The notes beneath the pieces are model-generated. The model was not told where the DNA came from and did no database searches. It worked only from the letters and a program-made list of their open reading frames with translations. DNA of 10,896 nt from Acidobacteriota bacterium (lineage in GTDB: Bacteria > Acidobacteriota > Thermoanaerobaculia > Multivoradales > JAHEKO01): the NCBI GenBank assembly GCA_030610025.1, contig JAUWSP010000042.1, positions 1 to 10,896 on the forward strand, read 5' to 3'. Of the stretch, positions 1-7,281 are shown piece by piece. Position numbers and translations under genes: made by a program. Every line of letters begins with the position of its first letter. The stretch's first letter is position 1.

Positions 1-961
1 CCCAGAGGTCGTGCAGGTGGACGATGCCCTCGAGCTCTCCCGCTTCTGTGCAGACAAACAGAGAGGTGATGCGGTTGTCCTCCATGATCTTCAGCGCCGC
101 CGAGGCCAGCTCGTCCCGGTGGATGACCCGCGGCTCCGCTTTCATGCAGTCCTCGGCCGATTTCTCCAGCAAATGAGAGTCCTTTTCCAGGAGGCGGCGC
201 AAGTCGCCGTCCGAGATGCAGCCCATCAGCCGGTTGGAGGCGTCGGTGACCGCGGTGATGCCGAGCTTCTTGCGGGACATCTCGTAGATGGTCTCGCGCA
301 TGGGAGTGTCGAGGGCGACCCGCGGCAGATCTTCCCCGGTGTGCATCAGCTGATGCACCTTGAGAAGGCGCTTGCCCAGCTGTCCGCCGGGATGAAGGCG
401 GGCGAAATCTTCCGGCGTGAAGCCCTTGGCTTCCTGGAGAGCCATGGCCAGGGCGTCGCCAAGGGCCAGGGTCGCCGTGGTCGAAGCCGTGGGTGCCAGA
501 TCCAGCGGACAGGCTTCCTGGTCGATCGCAACTCGTAGGTGGAGGTCCGCACTTCTGGCAATCGGGCTCTTTCGGCTGGCGGTAATCGCGATCAGGGGAA
601 CGCCCAGCCTCTTCAGGATCTCGACCAGCCGCAGAAGCTCCTCTGTAGTGCCGGAGTAGGAAGCGGCCAGGACAACATCTCCTGTTGACAGCATGCCCAA
701 GTCACCGTGAATCGCCTCGGCCGGATGCAGGAACAGAGCGGGTGTTCCGGTCGAGGACAGGGTTGCGGCGAGCTTCTTCATGATGATGCCGCTCTTGCCC
801 ATGCCGGTGCAGACGACTCGCCCGCTGGTCTGCCTCAGCAGCTCGACAGCCCGATCGAAGTCCTCGTCCAACTGCTCGACGAGACCGCGAACCGCCGCGG
901 ACTCGATCTCGAGCACCTGGCGGGCGATCTGACGCGGCTCTCTCGGCCCTGGCTTGGTCAA
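1..961 (-). CDS. kdsD: Arabinose-5-phosphate isomerase (KdsD/KpsF/GutQ family), 3' end cut by window edge
   Basis: Converts ribulose-5-phosphate to arabinose-5-phosphate, the first committed sugar of KDO synthesis, in the cytoplasm. My translation gives about 320 residues; the family is near 328, so only a few C-terminal residues are missing. An N-terminal SIS sugar-isomerase domain (about 35-180) contains GMGKSG (53-58), HPAEAIHGDLGM (79-90) and HPGG (190-193). It is followed by two CBS domains (about 205-320; SDGDLRRLL and HLHDL motifs). K56, E108, E149 and H190 correspond to the active-site residues K59, E111, E152 and H193 of the E. coli enzyme, with a constant offset of 3. I chose the TTG at 959-961: it overlaps the kdsA stop as TTGA and has GGGGAGGAG about 8 bases upstream. 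No closer ATG fits the family's N-terminus. It is the last visible gene of the kdsB-pyrG-kdsA-kdsD operon. The family is certain; the capsule-specific paralogue KpsF is excluded only by context. Confidence 0.95.
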   Translation of the reverse strand, partial: MTKPGPREPRQIARQVLEIESAAVRGLVEQLDEDFDRAVELLRQTSGRVVCTGMGKSGIIMKKLAATLSSTGTPALFLHPAEAIHGDLGMLSTGDVVLAASYSGTTEELLRLVEILKRLGVPLIAITASRKSPIARSADLHLRVAIDQEACPLDLAPTASTTATLALGDALAMALQEAKGFTPEDFARLHPGGQLGKRLLKVHQLMHTGEDLPRVALDTPMRETIYEMSRKKLGITAVTDASNRLMGCISDGDLRRLLEKDSHLLEKSAEDCMKAEPRVIHRDELASAALKIMEDNRITSLFVCTEAGELEGIVHLHDLW

Positions 962-1794
962 TTCGGGCTCTCCTCCCCGGAAAGCGCTCGATGGATTGAC
1001 AGGACCGAAGTCAAAAGCGCTTCCGCCCTGGCTGGGTCCAACTGGGTCGTGCTGTCTGAGCGCGCACGATCCGGCTGGGGGTGCACTTCCAGGTAGAGAC
1101 CGTCGGCCCCTGCAGCCACTGCGGCCCGGGCCAGGGGCTCGGCAAACTGTCGCTCACCCCCGGTCTCGGCTCCGGCGCCCGGCAGTTGTAGGGAATGGGT
1201 GACATCGTAGATCACGGGGATCCCTTCCGCGTGCAGGATCTCGAAGCTCCGCATGTCGACCACCAGATTGTGGTAGCCGAAGCAAACACCCCGTTCGGTG
1301 ACGCTCACCTTCGAGTTGCCCGTGCTGCGGGCCTTGTCGACTGCGCGGCGCATGTCGTCAGGCGCCATGAACTGTCCCTTCTTGAGGTTGACAGCTCGCC
1401 CGGTCTCGGCCGCCGCCAGGATGAGATCGGTCTGCCGACAAAGAAAAGCGGGAATCTGCAGCACTGCGCAAATCTCTGCCGCTTTCGCGCATTGACTGGC
1501 CTCGTGAACGTCCGTCAAGACCGGCAATCCGGTCTCGGCCGCCACCTGCTCGAGAACCTCGAGACCTGCCTCGAGGCCGGGCCCCCTGAAGCTCTCGAGG
1601 GAGCTGCGATTGGCTTTGTCGAACGAAGCCTTGAAGATCAGCGGCAGGCCGAGTCGGCTACCCACGGCTTGGAGAGTCCGCGCGATCTCGAGCGTCTGCT
1701 GGGGCTCCTCTACGACGCAGGGCCCAGCGATGACAGGTAGAGCCGCACCTCCAAGAAGGACTCCTGGTGCTAGCTCGACCGACTCGCTCTTCAT
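958..1794 (-). CDS. kdsA: 2-dehydro-3-deoxyphosphooctonate aldolase (KDO-8-phosphate synthase), metal-dependent class
   Basis: Condenses arabinose-5-phosphate with phosphoenolpyruvate to KDO-8-phosphate. The 278-residue product has the usual length and the DAHP-synthase-type TIM-barrel motifs: IAGPCVVEE (22-30), [12 protein letters not shown] (54-65), TDVHEA (94-99), CRQTDLI (119-125), [10 protein letters not shown] (172-181), YDVTHSLQ (196-203) and LEVHP (235-239). C26, H200, E236 and D247 match the four metal ligands of the Aquifex enzyme (C11, H185, E222, D233). E. coli has Asn in place of that Cys, so this is the class II, metal-dependent form. The ATG at 1792-1794 overlaps the pyrG stop as ATGA, suggesting coupled translation. 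Its own stop overlaps the kdsD TTG start. Identification is very secure. Confidence 0.98.
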   Translation of the reverse strand: MKSESVELAPGVLLGGAALPVIAGPCVVEEPQQTLEIARTLQAVGSRLGLPLIFKASFDKANRSSLESFRGPGLEAGLEVLEQVAAETGLPVLTDVHEASQCAKAAEICAVLQIPAFLCRQTDLILAAAETGRAVNLKKGQFMAPDDMRRAVDKARSTGNSKVSVTERGVCFGYHNLVVDMRSFEILHAEGIPVIYDVTHSLQLPGAGAETGGERQFAEPLARAAVAAGADGLYLEVHPQPDRARSDSTTQLDPARAEALLTSVLSIHRALSGEESPN

Positions 1795-3452
1795 GCAAAC
1801 TCCTGCAGCGCCACCACGTTCTGGCGTTCCCGCACCCGCTCCGGGTCGTTTCGTCGCTCGCTCTCCTCGAGAGCCGCCTTGATGTAGGAAATGAACAACG
1901 GATGGGGGTCCGTGGGCTTCGACTTGTACTCGGGATGAAACTGGCAGCCCAGGAACCAGGGGTGATCGTCGAGCTCGACCATCTCGACGAACTTCCCATC
2001 GGGGCTCATACCGGCCACCTTGAGGCCACCTTCGACGAGCTGAGGCAGGTATTTCTGATTGACCTCGTATCGATGGCGATGCCGCTCGCTAATCTCTTCG
2101 ACACCGTAGGTGCTCACTGCCAGGGTGCCCTCCTGGAGGTTGCACGGGTAGGCGCCCAGTCGCATGGTGCCGCCCATCTCCTCGACGCCGAGGAGCTCCC
2201 GCAGCTTGTAGATCACGGGATGTCTGGCGTCTTCATCGAACTCCGTCGAGGTGGCGTCCTCGAGTCCGCAGACGTTGCGAGCGTATTCGATGACCATGCA
2301 CTGCATCCCGAGGCAGATACCAAAGAATGGCACCTTCTGCTCCCTGGCGTACTGGATGGAGCGTATCTTCCCGGTGGTGCCGCGTGGTCCAAAGCCGATG
2401 GGAACCAGCAGGCCGTCGACTTCGAACACCTCTCGTGGCCAGTTGCCTGCCTCGATCTCTTCGGCGCTGATGTAGACCAGCTCGACCGAGGCGTCGTTGG
2501 CGATACCACCATGCTCCAGGGCCTCGTTGAGACTCTTGTAGGCGTCGGGTAGCTCGACGTACTTGCCGACGATGCCGATGCGGACGTGATGTTTGGGGTT
2601 CTTGATGCGGGTGACCAGTTCCTCCCACTGCGACATGTCTCGCTGGGTCTGAGGAAGGTTGAGCATCTCCAGGAGAAGGTCGTCGAAGCCCTCACGGCAG
2701 AAGCTCAAGGGGACTTCGTAGATGGTCTCTACATCCTGCGCTGCGATGACCTGGCGGGGCTCGAGATTGCAGAACAGGGCGATCTTCTTCTTGACGTCTT
2801 CGGGTAACGGTCGATCGCAGCGGCACAGCAGCGCATCGGCGGTGATGCCGATGGCGCGCAGCTCGCGGACCGAGTGCTGGGTCGGTTTGGTCTTGAGCTC
2901 GTCCGAGGTCGCGATGAACGGTACCAGGGTGAGGTGCACGTGGACGGAGTTGGTCTTTCCGAGCTCCAACCGAAGCTGTCGAATGGCTTCCAGAAAGGGC
3001 AGTGATTCGATGTCACCGACCGTTCCTCCAATCTCGATGAGCACGACGTCGGCGGTGTCGGCCAGGCGGCGCATGGCATCGATGATCTCGTCGGTGACGT
3101 GGGGAATCACCTGGACGGTCTTGCCCAGGTAGTCGCCTCGCCGCTCCTTGTTGATCACCGATTCATAGATCTTGCCAGTGGTGTAGTTGTGGCCCTTGCT
3201 GGCCTTCATGTTGGTGAAACGCTCGTAGTGGCCCAGGTCGAGGTCGGTCTCGGCCCCGTCATCGGTGACGAACACCTCGCCGTGCTGGTAGGGAGACATG
3301 GTGCCCGGATCCACGTTGACGTAGGGGTCGAACTTCATGATGGTGACCGAGAAGCCTCGGGCCTCCAAAATGGCGCCGACCGAGGCGGCCGCGACTCCCT
3401 TTCCGAGGGACGAAAGCACACCGCCGGTTACGAAAATGAACTTGGTTGCCAT
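1791..3452 (-). CDS. pyrG: CTP synthase (glutamine-hydrolysing)
   Basis: Makes CTP from UTP, ATP and glutamine; here the CTP would also feed KdsB, encoded just upstream. The 553 residues match the family length. The N-terminal synthetase domain (1 to about 270) has the P-loop [10 protein letters not shown] (10-19), D72 in [11 protein letters not shown], and E140 in IEIGGTVGD, the expected nucleotide and magnesium residues. The C-terminal class I glutaminase domain (about 290-535) has nucleophile C380 in FFGICLGMQ and H506/E508 in FHPEYKS, plus [11 protein letters not shown] and RHRHRYEVN. The region before the nucleophile is odd: it reads [12 protein letters not shown] where the family usually has PGGFGxRGxEGK (see findings). 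The ATG at 3450-3452 has AGAGAGG about 8 bases upstream and begins the conserved sequence directly. It lies 31 bases after kdsB and overlaps kdsA by four bases. Coupling of pyrG to kdsB is also known from Chlamydia. Confidence 0.98.
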   Translation of the reverse strand: MATKFIFVTGGVLSSLGKGVAAASVGAILEARGFSVTIMKFDPYVNVDPGTMSPYQHGEVFVTDDGAETDLDLGHYERFTNMKASKGHNYTTGKIYESVINKERRGDYLGKTVQVIPHVTDEIIDAMRRLADTADVVLIEIGGTVGDIESLPFLEAIRQLRLELGKTNSVHVHLTLVPFIATSDELKTKPTQHSVRELRAIGITADALLCRCDRPLPEDVKKKIALFCNLEPRQVIAAQDVETIYEVPLSFCREGFDDLLLEMLNLPQTQRDMSQWEELVTRIKNPKHHVRIGIVGKYVELPDAYKSLNEALEHGGIANDASVELVYISAEEIEAGNWPREVFEVDGLLVPIGFGPRGTTGKIRSIQYAREQKVPFFGICLGMQCMVIEYARNVCGLEDATSTEFDEDARHPVIYKLRELLGVEEMGGTMRLGAYPCNLQEGTLAVSTYGVEEISERHRHRYEVNQKYLPQLVEGGLKVAGMSPDGKFVEMVELDDHPWFLGCQFHPEYKSKPTDPHPLFISYIKAALEESERRNDPERVRERQNVVALQEFA

Positions 3453-3483
3453 GCAAGATCCTCTCTTGGTTGCGGCTCGAAGC

Positions 3484-4224
3484 CTAGTCGGAGGTCGCCG
3501 AGCCGCCGCTTGTCAGCAAGGCCTCCACCCGTTGCAGGTCTTCCATTGTATCCACCCCTGCCCAGGCGTGATCCACCAGCATCACGCGAATCGCGATTCC
3601 GTTCTCCAGGGCTCGAAGCTGCTCGAGTGACTCAGTGCGCTCGAGCGGCGTAGGTTCCAGCTCTGCCAGACGACGTAAGGCCTCCATCTGATAACCGTAG
3701 ATTCCTAGATGTCGCAAGGCTGTCGCGGCCTCCGAGTGGCGCGGAAAGGGAATCGGAGAGCGACTGAAGTACAGGGCGTAGCCCCGGCGATCGAGGACGA
3801 CCTTCACCACGTCGGGGTTCGACTCGTCTTCTGCTCCGGCTTGCGTGGCCAGGGTGACCACCGGGTCGCCGGGGTGCTCGCGCAGGTGAATGGCAATACG
3901 ATCGATGGCTTCAGGGTCGATGAGTGGCTCGTCGCCCTGGATATTGATGACAGCCGAGTCACCAGGCCACTTCTTTGCAGCCCACGCAATGCGATCGGTA
4001 CCGCTGGCACAATCGGTGGGTGTCAATTCGCTGCTGCCACCGAAGTTGTCGACGGCTTGAACGATTCGTTCATCGTCGGTGAGAATCACGACTCTGTCGA
4101 GCTGGGCCGCCTCGCTCGCTCGCCGATAGACGTGCTCGATCAGCGGACGGCCTGCAACCGAGCGAAGCGGTTTGCCACTCAGCCGGCTGGAGGCATAGCG
4201 GGCCGGAATGGCTCCAATGACCAC
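3484..4224 (-). CDS. kdsB: CMP-KDO synthetase (3-deoxy-manno-octulosonate cytidylyltransferase)
   Basis: Activates KDO with CTP to CMP-KDO for transfer to lipid A in the cytoplasm. From the chosen GTG the product is 246 residues, against about 248 in E. coli. Motifs are [15 protein letters not shown] (6-20), [10 protein letters not shown] (71-80), [11 protein letters not shown] (93-103), [11 protein letters not shown] (152-162), HLGIYGY (172-178), [11 protein letters not shown] (199-209) and GVDTMEDL (223-230); all are family hallmarks. The start is uncertain. The frame stays open to an ATG at 4428, but that would add 68 residues not expected in the family and run into the divergent gene. GTG 4224 gives the expected N-terminus but has no clear ribosome binding site. 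GTG 4272 would add 16 residues and sits almost exactly at the predicted transcription start, so it could be read leaderless. First gene of the operon, stop codon TAG. Confidence 0.95.
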   Translation of the reverse strand: MVIGAIPARYASSRLSGKPLRSVAGRPLIEHVYRRASEAAQLDRVVILTDDERIVQAVDNFGGSSELTPTDCASGTDRIAWAAKKWPGDSAVINIQGDEPLIDPEAIDRIAIHLREHPGDPVVTLATQAGAEDESNPDVVKVVLDRRGYALYFSRSPIPFPRHSEAATALRHLGIYGYQMEALRRLAELEPTPLERTESLEQLRALENGIAIRVMLVDHAWAGVDTMEDLQRVEALLTSGGSATSD

Positions 4225-4277
4225 ACTTGGAGCGATTGCTGAGAACTCGGGAGCGATTTTTTCGGGGGGCACGTCCC

Positions 4278-4307
4278 AATGTACTGCGGCCGCCCGGCAT
4301 GAGTCAA
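4278..4307 (-). promoter_or_regulatory. Candidate sigma70-type promoter for the kdsB-pyrG-kdsA-kdsD operon
   Basis: On the minus strand there is a -35-like TTGACT (5/6 match, 4302-4307), an 18-base spacer, and a -10-like TACATT (4/6, 4278-4283). Transcription would start near 4271, about 47 bases before the preferred kdsB GTG and right at the alternative GTG 4272. It lies in the 165-base divergent intergenic region, the only sensible place for this operon's promoter. Housekeeping-sigma rules for this organism are assumed, not known. Confidence 0.45.
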
Positions 4308-4389
4308 TGGTCGTACCCTTCCGCGAATCGTTGGGTCGCTTTGCCTGGAGTACCGGACTGGCGGATTCGATGCTAGATTCGCAGCCGAC

Positions 4390-5535
4390 ATGGCGAAAAG
4401 CTCTACATCCGAGCCGCAGGGGGGCCAAAGGAAGGTCTGGCGCTGGCTTTTGTCGCTGGTCGTGCTGTTGGTTGCCCTGGTAGGGGCTGAACGGGTCGTT
4501 CGGTGGGCGGTCAGGAGTACCTCGCTGCCAACGGGGCAGGCCGAGTGGATCTGGGCTTCCATCGACGAAGGGCAGACCGAGCCGCAGACCTTCTACCTGG
4601 TTCGGGACTTCAATCTGGACTTCAGGATCAAAAAGGCTCGACTCCTGTGCCTTGCAGACGAAGAGTATGTCGCCATTGTCAACGGCACGCAGGTGGGAGG
4701 TGGAAGGTTCTTCGGCCAGGACGCCCTCGATGAGTACGCTGTCAGAAGGTTTCTGAAGCGGGGCAGGAATCGACTGGTCATCGAGGCGCGCAGCAGCCGG
4801 GGTGACGGTGGGCTTCTGCTGAGTCTCGAGGTCGAGGGAGCCGAGAAATCAAAGACCATCGTGAGTGACGGATCCTGGCAGGTCCTGCGTCACCAGGAGC
4901 GGGGTCTTGGCCGGGCTCGGGAGACGATCCCCGAAGGTGAGGCGCCGGTGGTCTGGGGGCAGCCGCCGATGGGTCGATGGCCCCTGCCCACGACGGTGAG
5001 GAGGCGACCGACCACTCCTGAGTTGCTGATCGGCGCCGAGCCCGGAAGCCCCATCAGAGTCCGCCGGGGAGGGGAGGAGGCGGTTTGGAAGCGGTTCGAC
5101 CCGGATGTGCCTCACAGCGAAGGGCTCGGGCCGTGGGTGACCTTTGACTGGGGTAGGCCGGTCACCGGCTATCTGGCATTGGAGTATCCAATCGAGCAGT
5201 CACCGGTCGCATTGGTCTACCTGGGCGAACAACTGCCAGATCCGACAGTGTCCCGACCGGCGGCAGTTCTGGCAGGATTGGAAGGGGGTTGGCTGTGGAG
5301 CGATGCCCTCCCGCAAAGATTCAGATACGCCACGGTCCTGGTGAGAGGAGGCACGGTGACCGGAGCCATGGTCTACCTCACCAACCCTGGAAAGTCAGCG
5401 GAACTGATCCCGGCTGATGAGGAAGCGATGGGAGTCTTCGGTTTGCGATCGAAGAATCTACGAACGCCGCTGGAGAACGAATTCCGGCGCGAACTCCATG
5501 GCTTCGCGGGCACCACAGGCAGGGAAGATCTCTAG
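4390..5535 (+). CDS. Membrane-anchored protein with rhamnosidase-like non-catalytic beta-sandwich modules
   Basis: 381 residues. A short basic N-terminus precedes one hydrophobic segment (about 18-34), so the protein is probably inner-membrane anchored with the rest outside the cytoplasm; there is no lipobox. Residues about 51-150 (AEWIWAS, FYLVRDFNL, EEYVAIVNGTQVGGG, DEYAVRRFLKRGRNRLVIEA) follow the pattern of the N-terminal galactose-binding-like domain of bacterial alpha-L-rhamnosidases: WIW, two beta strands, Y..xVNG..VG, then YDV..YL..G.N. Residues about 248-335 (WVTFDWGRPVTGYLALEY, LVYLGEQLPD, RFRYATVLV) resemble their second beta domain, with its 'DFG..v.G' and 'RY..v' signatures. No (alpha/alpha)6 catalytic domain follows. 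A carbohydrate-binding or scaffolding role at the envelope is inference. The ATG at 4390 has no obvious ribosome binding site. The last 25 codons and the stop overlap the convergent polyprenyl synthase gene. It is divergent from the KDO operon. Confidence 0.8.
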   Translation: MAKSSTSEPQGGQRKVWRWLLSLVVLLVALVGAERVVRWAVRSTSLPTGQAEWIWASIDEGQTEPQTFYLVRDFNLDFRIKKARLLCLADEEYVAIVNGTQVGGGRFFGQDALDEYAVRRFLKRGRNRLVIEARSSRGDGGLLLSLEVEGAEKSKTIVSDGSWQVLRHQERGLGRARETIPEGEAPVVWGQPPMGRWPLPTTVRRRPTTPELLIGAEPGSPIRVRRGGEEAVWKRFDPDVPHSEGLGPWVTFDWGRPVTGYLALEYPIEQSPVALVYLGEQLPDPTVSRPAAVLAGLEGGWLWSDALPQRFRYATVLVRGGTVTGAMVYLTNPGKSAELIPADEEAMGVFGLRSKNLRTPLENEFRRELHGFAGTTGREDL

Positions 5536-6474
5536 CGTCGAACGAGCTTCTTCCGCATACCCTTCGGCCAGCTCCTGGACTTCCGCGATGGTGCCCTCAG
5601 AGTGCACCAGCTCGAGAATCTCTTCTCGTGCGACTGTCTCGAAGCTACCGTCCTCGAGGACCGTTTCGATCAGGCTGCGTCGTTTTTCGTCCAGCCGAGG
5701 CAGCAGGAGAATCAACGGCAGCGTCAGCTTGCCCTCGGTCAGATCGGACAGTACCGGCTTGCCGATCTCGCTCTCACGGGCAGTGAAGTCCAGCAGATCG
5801 TCGACCAGCTGGAAGCAGATTCCAAGAGCCCGACCATACTTCTCCAGCGCGGCCCCTGCTTCCGGCATCTCGGGTTTCATGAGACTGGGAATCGAACAGG
5901 AGGCGGCAAACAGATGGGCTGTCTTGCGTTCGATGATCGAGAAGTACTCCTCGACTCCCAGCTCGGGTGAGCCGAGTCGCTGCTGTGACAGGAGCTCTCC
6001 TTCGGTCATTCGGAGAGTCGCATCGCAAAGTCGGCGAATGACTTCGAGATTGTCGTGGCTCAGCGCCATCTTCATCGACGTCGTGTAGAGCCAATCACCC
6101 AGTAGGACCGTCAGGCTGTTACCCCATAGCTGATTGGCCGTAGTCTGCCCGCGACGCAGCGTGGCGTGGTCGATGATGTCGTCGTGGATCAGGGTTGCGG
6201 TATGGATCAGCTCCACGATGGCCGCGTAGGTGACCTCTTCGTCGCTGTCGCGGTCCAGCAGTTGGGCCGACAGGAGGAGCATGGCAGGCCGGAACCTCTT
6301 CCCACCTCCCGTGAAGATGTACTCACCCGTGTTGGTGATGAAGGGTACGTCGGATCGAAGGTGCTCCAGGAACACCTCTTCGGTTGCTGCCAGCTTGTCG
6401 GCAACGAGATCCAGAAAGCGCGACACCGGTGGCGCGCTGGCTCTTGCGAGGTTCGATGAGTTGGGGTTCAACAT
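5458..6474 (-). CDS. Long-chain trans-polyprenyl diphosphate synthase (IspB/octaprenyl synthase-like)
   Basis: Extends allylic diphosphates with isopentenyl diphosphate to a long all-trans chain, probably the side chain of a respiratory quinone. The 338 residues fit the family. Motifs are GGGKRFRP (56-63), the first Asp-rich motif DDIID (98-102) within LIHDDIID, LRRGQ (106-110), LLGDWLY (124-130), ERKTAHLF (182-189), and the second Asp-rich motif DDLLD (225-229) within FQLVDDLLDF, followed by GKPVLSDL and GKLTLPLI. The C-terminal FVLQR is typical, so the gene really does extend into the overlap with the convergent gene at 5458-5535. No strong ribosome binding site is seen before the ATG at 6472-6474. 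The start follows the upstream gene's stop by 19 bases, so the two are probably co-transcribed. Product chain length cannot be read reliably from the sequence; ispB/hepT/sdsD-type assignments are all open. Confidence 0.93.
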   Translation of the reverse strand: MLNPNSSNLARASAPPVSRFLDLVADKLAATEEVFLEHLRSDVPFITNTGEYIFTGGGKRFRPAMLLLSAQLLDRDSDEEVTYAAIVELIHTATLIHDDIIDHATLRRGQTTANQLWGNSLTVLLGDWLYTTSMKMALSHDNLEVIRRLCDATLRMTEGELLSQQRLGSPELGVEEYFSIIERKTAHLFAASCSIPSLMKPEMPEAGAALEKYGRALGICFQLVDDLLDFTARESEIGKPVLSDLTEGKLTLPLILLLPRLDEKRRSLIETVLEDGSFETVAREEILELVHSEGTIAEVQELAEGYAEEARSTLEIFPACGAREAMEFAPEFVLQRRS

Positions 6475-6493
6475 GAGGTGTTCTGCCGGGAGA

Positions 6494-7168
6494 TCAGCTC
6501 CCGAATGGCTCTATCGGCTCGAAATGGACGACCTGTTCGAGGACCCCGTCCTTGAATCGATAGGCCTTGCCACTCTGAAAATACCACCATGAGACCTCTT
6601 CGTGGTCCGCGGAGACAATTCTATGTACCCGGTCCGGGTTTCCCATCTCCTCGAAGATCCGGCGCTCGTCCTCGGTGTCGATGCTGGTGGAGAAGCCTCG
6701 CAGCGTGTCCAGGTAGCGACTGTCGGTGACCGTCACGTTGGTTACGACCGGCGAGCCGCCGCGGATTCGCTTGGAGAGATCGACGCTTTCGAAGATCTGT
6801 AGCTTCGCATCGTCTCCGGCCCTTTCCGGAATGCCAACCTGGAGCTCGAAGTGATTGTAGTAGTCGACCCAACGCCATTGGAGGGTGAACTGACCTGACG
6901 AATCAGTCTTGGTGCTGACCCTCGTCTGGTCACGCTCCGTGTTCTTCATTTTCGTCACGCTGAAGGCTTTTCTCGAAGCCTCCAGGGCTACCGTCAGATC
7001 CGGTATGGGGAGGCCTTCAGCATCGGTCACCGCACCGGCGATCTCGATGAACTCCCCTTCAGGGTAGGGTCCGGCCCAGCTCGAGCTGCCCGTGGCCAAC
7101 GAGACGAAGCAGAGCAACAGGATCACGCTCGAACGCGGTCTGCAGGCGGCAACTTTGGCTTGTTTCAA
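6494..7168 (-). CDS. Secreted protein: carboxypeptidase-regulatory-like domain plus BamE/SmpA-like tail
   Basis: 224 residues, not a recognised named protein. A signal peptide is clear: hydrophobic core at about 14-27 and likely cleavage after SWA (A32). The Cys in the core is not in a convincing lipobox. Residues about 40-150 (FIEIAGAVTDAEGLPIPDLTVAL, then TDSSGQFTLQW) have the 'G.V.D..G.Pl.g..V' and 'T...G.F.l' pattern of carboxypeptidase-regulatory/transthyretin-like beta sandwiches. Residues about 170-216 (IFEEMGNPDRVHRI, WWYFQSG, AYRFKDGVLEQV) resemble the 'G.P..V......w.Y...... F..G.l' pattern of SmpA/OmlA/BamE-type modules. The start is TTG at 7166-7168: an in-frame TAG lies three codons upstream (7175-7177), GGAG sits about 10 bases upstream, and later starts would spoil the signal peptide. 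A periplasmic envelope role is inference from the signal peptide and neighbours (lolA upstream, polyprenyl synthase downstream). Confidence 0.75.
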   Translation of the reverse strand: MKQAKVAACRPRSSVILLLCFVSLATGSSSWAGPYPEGEFIEIAGAVTDAEGLPIPDLTVALEASRKAFSVTKMKNTERDQTRVSTKTDSSGQFTLQWRWVDYYNHFELQVGIPERAGDDAKLQIFESVDLSKRIRGGSPVVTNVTVTDSRYLDTLRGFSTSIDTEDERRIFEEMGNPDRVHRIVSADHEEVSWWYFQSGKAYRFKDGVLEQVVHFEPIEPFGS

Positions 7169-7229
7169 CAGTGGCTACTCCGCGGGCGCTGTCGATTCGG
7201 TTGGCACTAGTGTCCCGTGCGGCCCGGCA

Positions 7230-7235
7230 ATTATA
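7230..7235 (-). promoter_or_regulatory. Candidate -10 element upstream of the 7168 gene
   Basis: A perfect TATAAT on the minus strand in a GC-rich 113-base gap between lolA and the TTG-started gene. Transcription would begin near 7223, leaving a leader of about 55 bases. The region 16-18 bases further upstream has no good -35 match (TGCGAG at best), so this is either an activator-dependent promoter or chance. Confidence 0.35.
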
Positions 7236-7281
7236 CGGAAACGGGGGGTCGTCTCGCATCTCGAGCCGAGATCGGAGCCGC

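Noticed and set aside
4341..4389. Promoter and ribosome binding site for the plus-strand gene at 4390
   Set aside because: TTGCCT at 4341 has no fitting -10 at 16-18 bases, and no Shine-Dalgarno-like sequence precedes the ATG.
4225..4428. Upstream extension of kdsB to the ATG at 4428
   Set aside because: It adds 68 non-conserved residues, runs into the divergent gene starting at 4390, and would lie upstream of the best promoter match.
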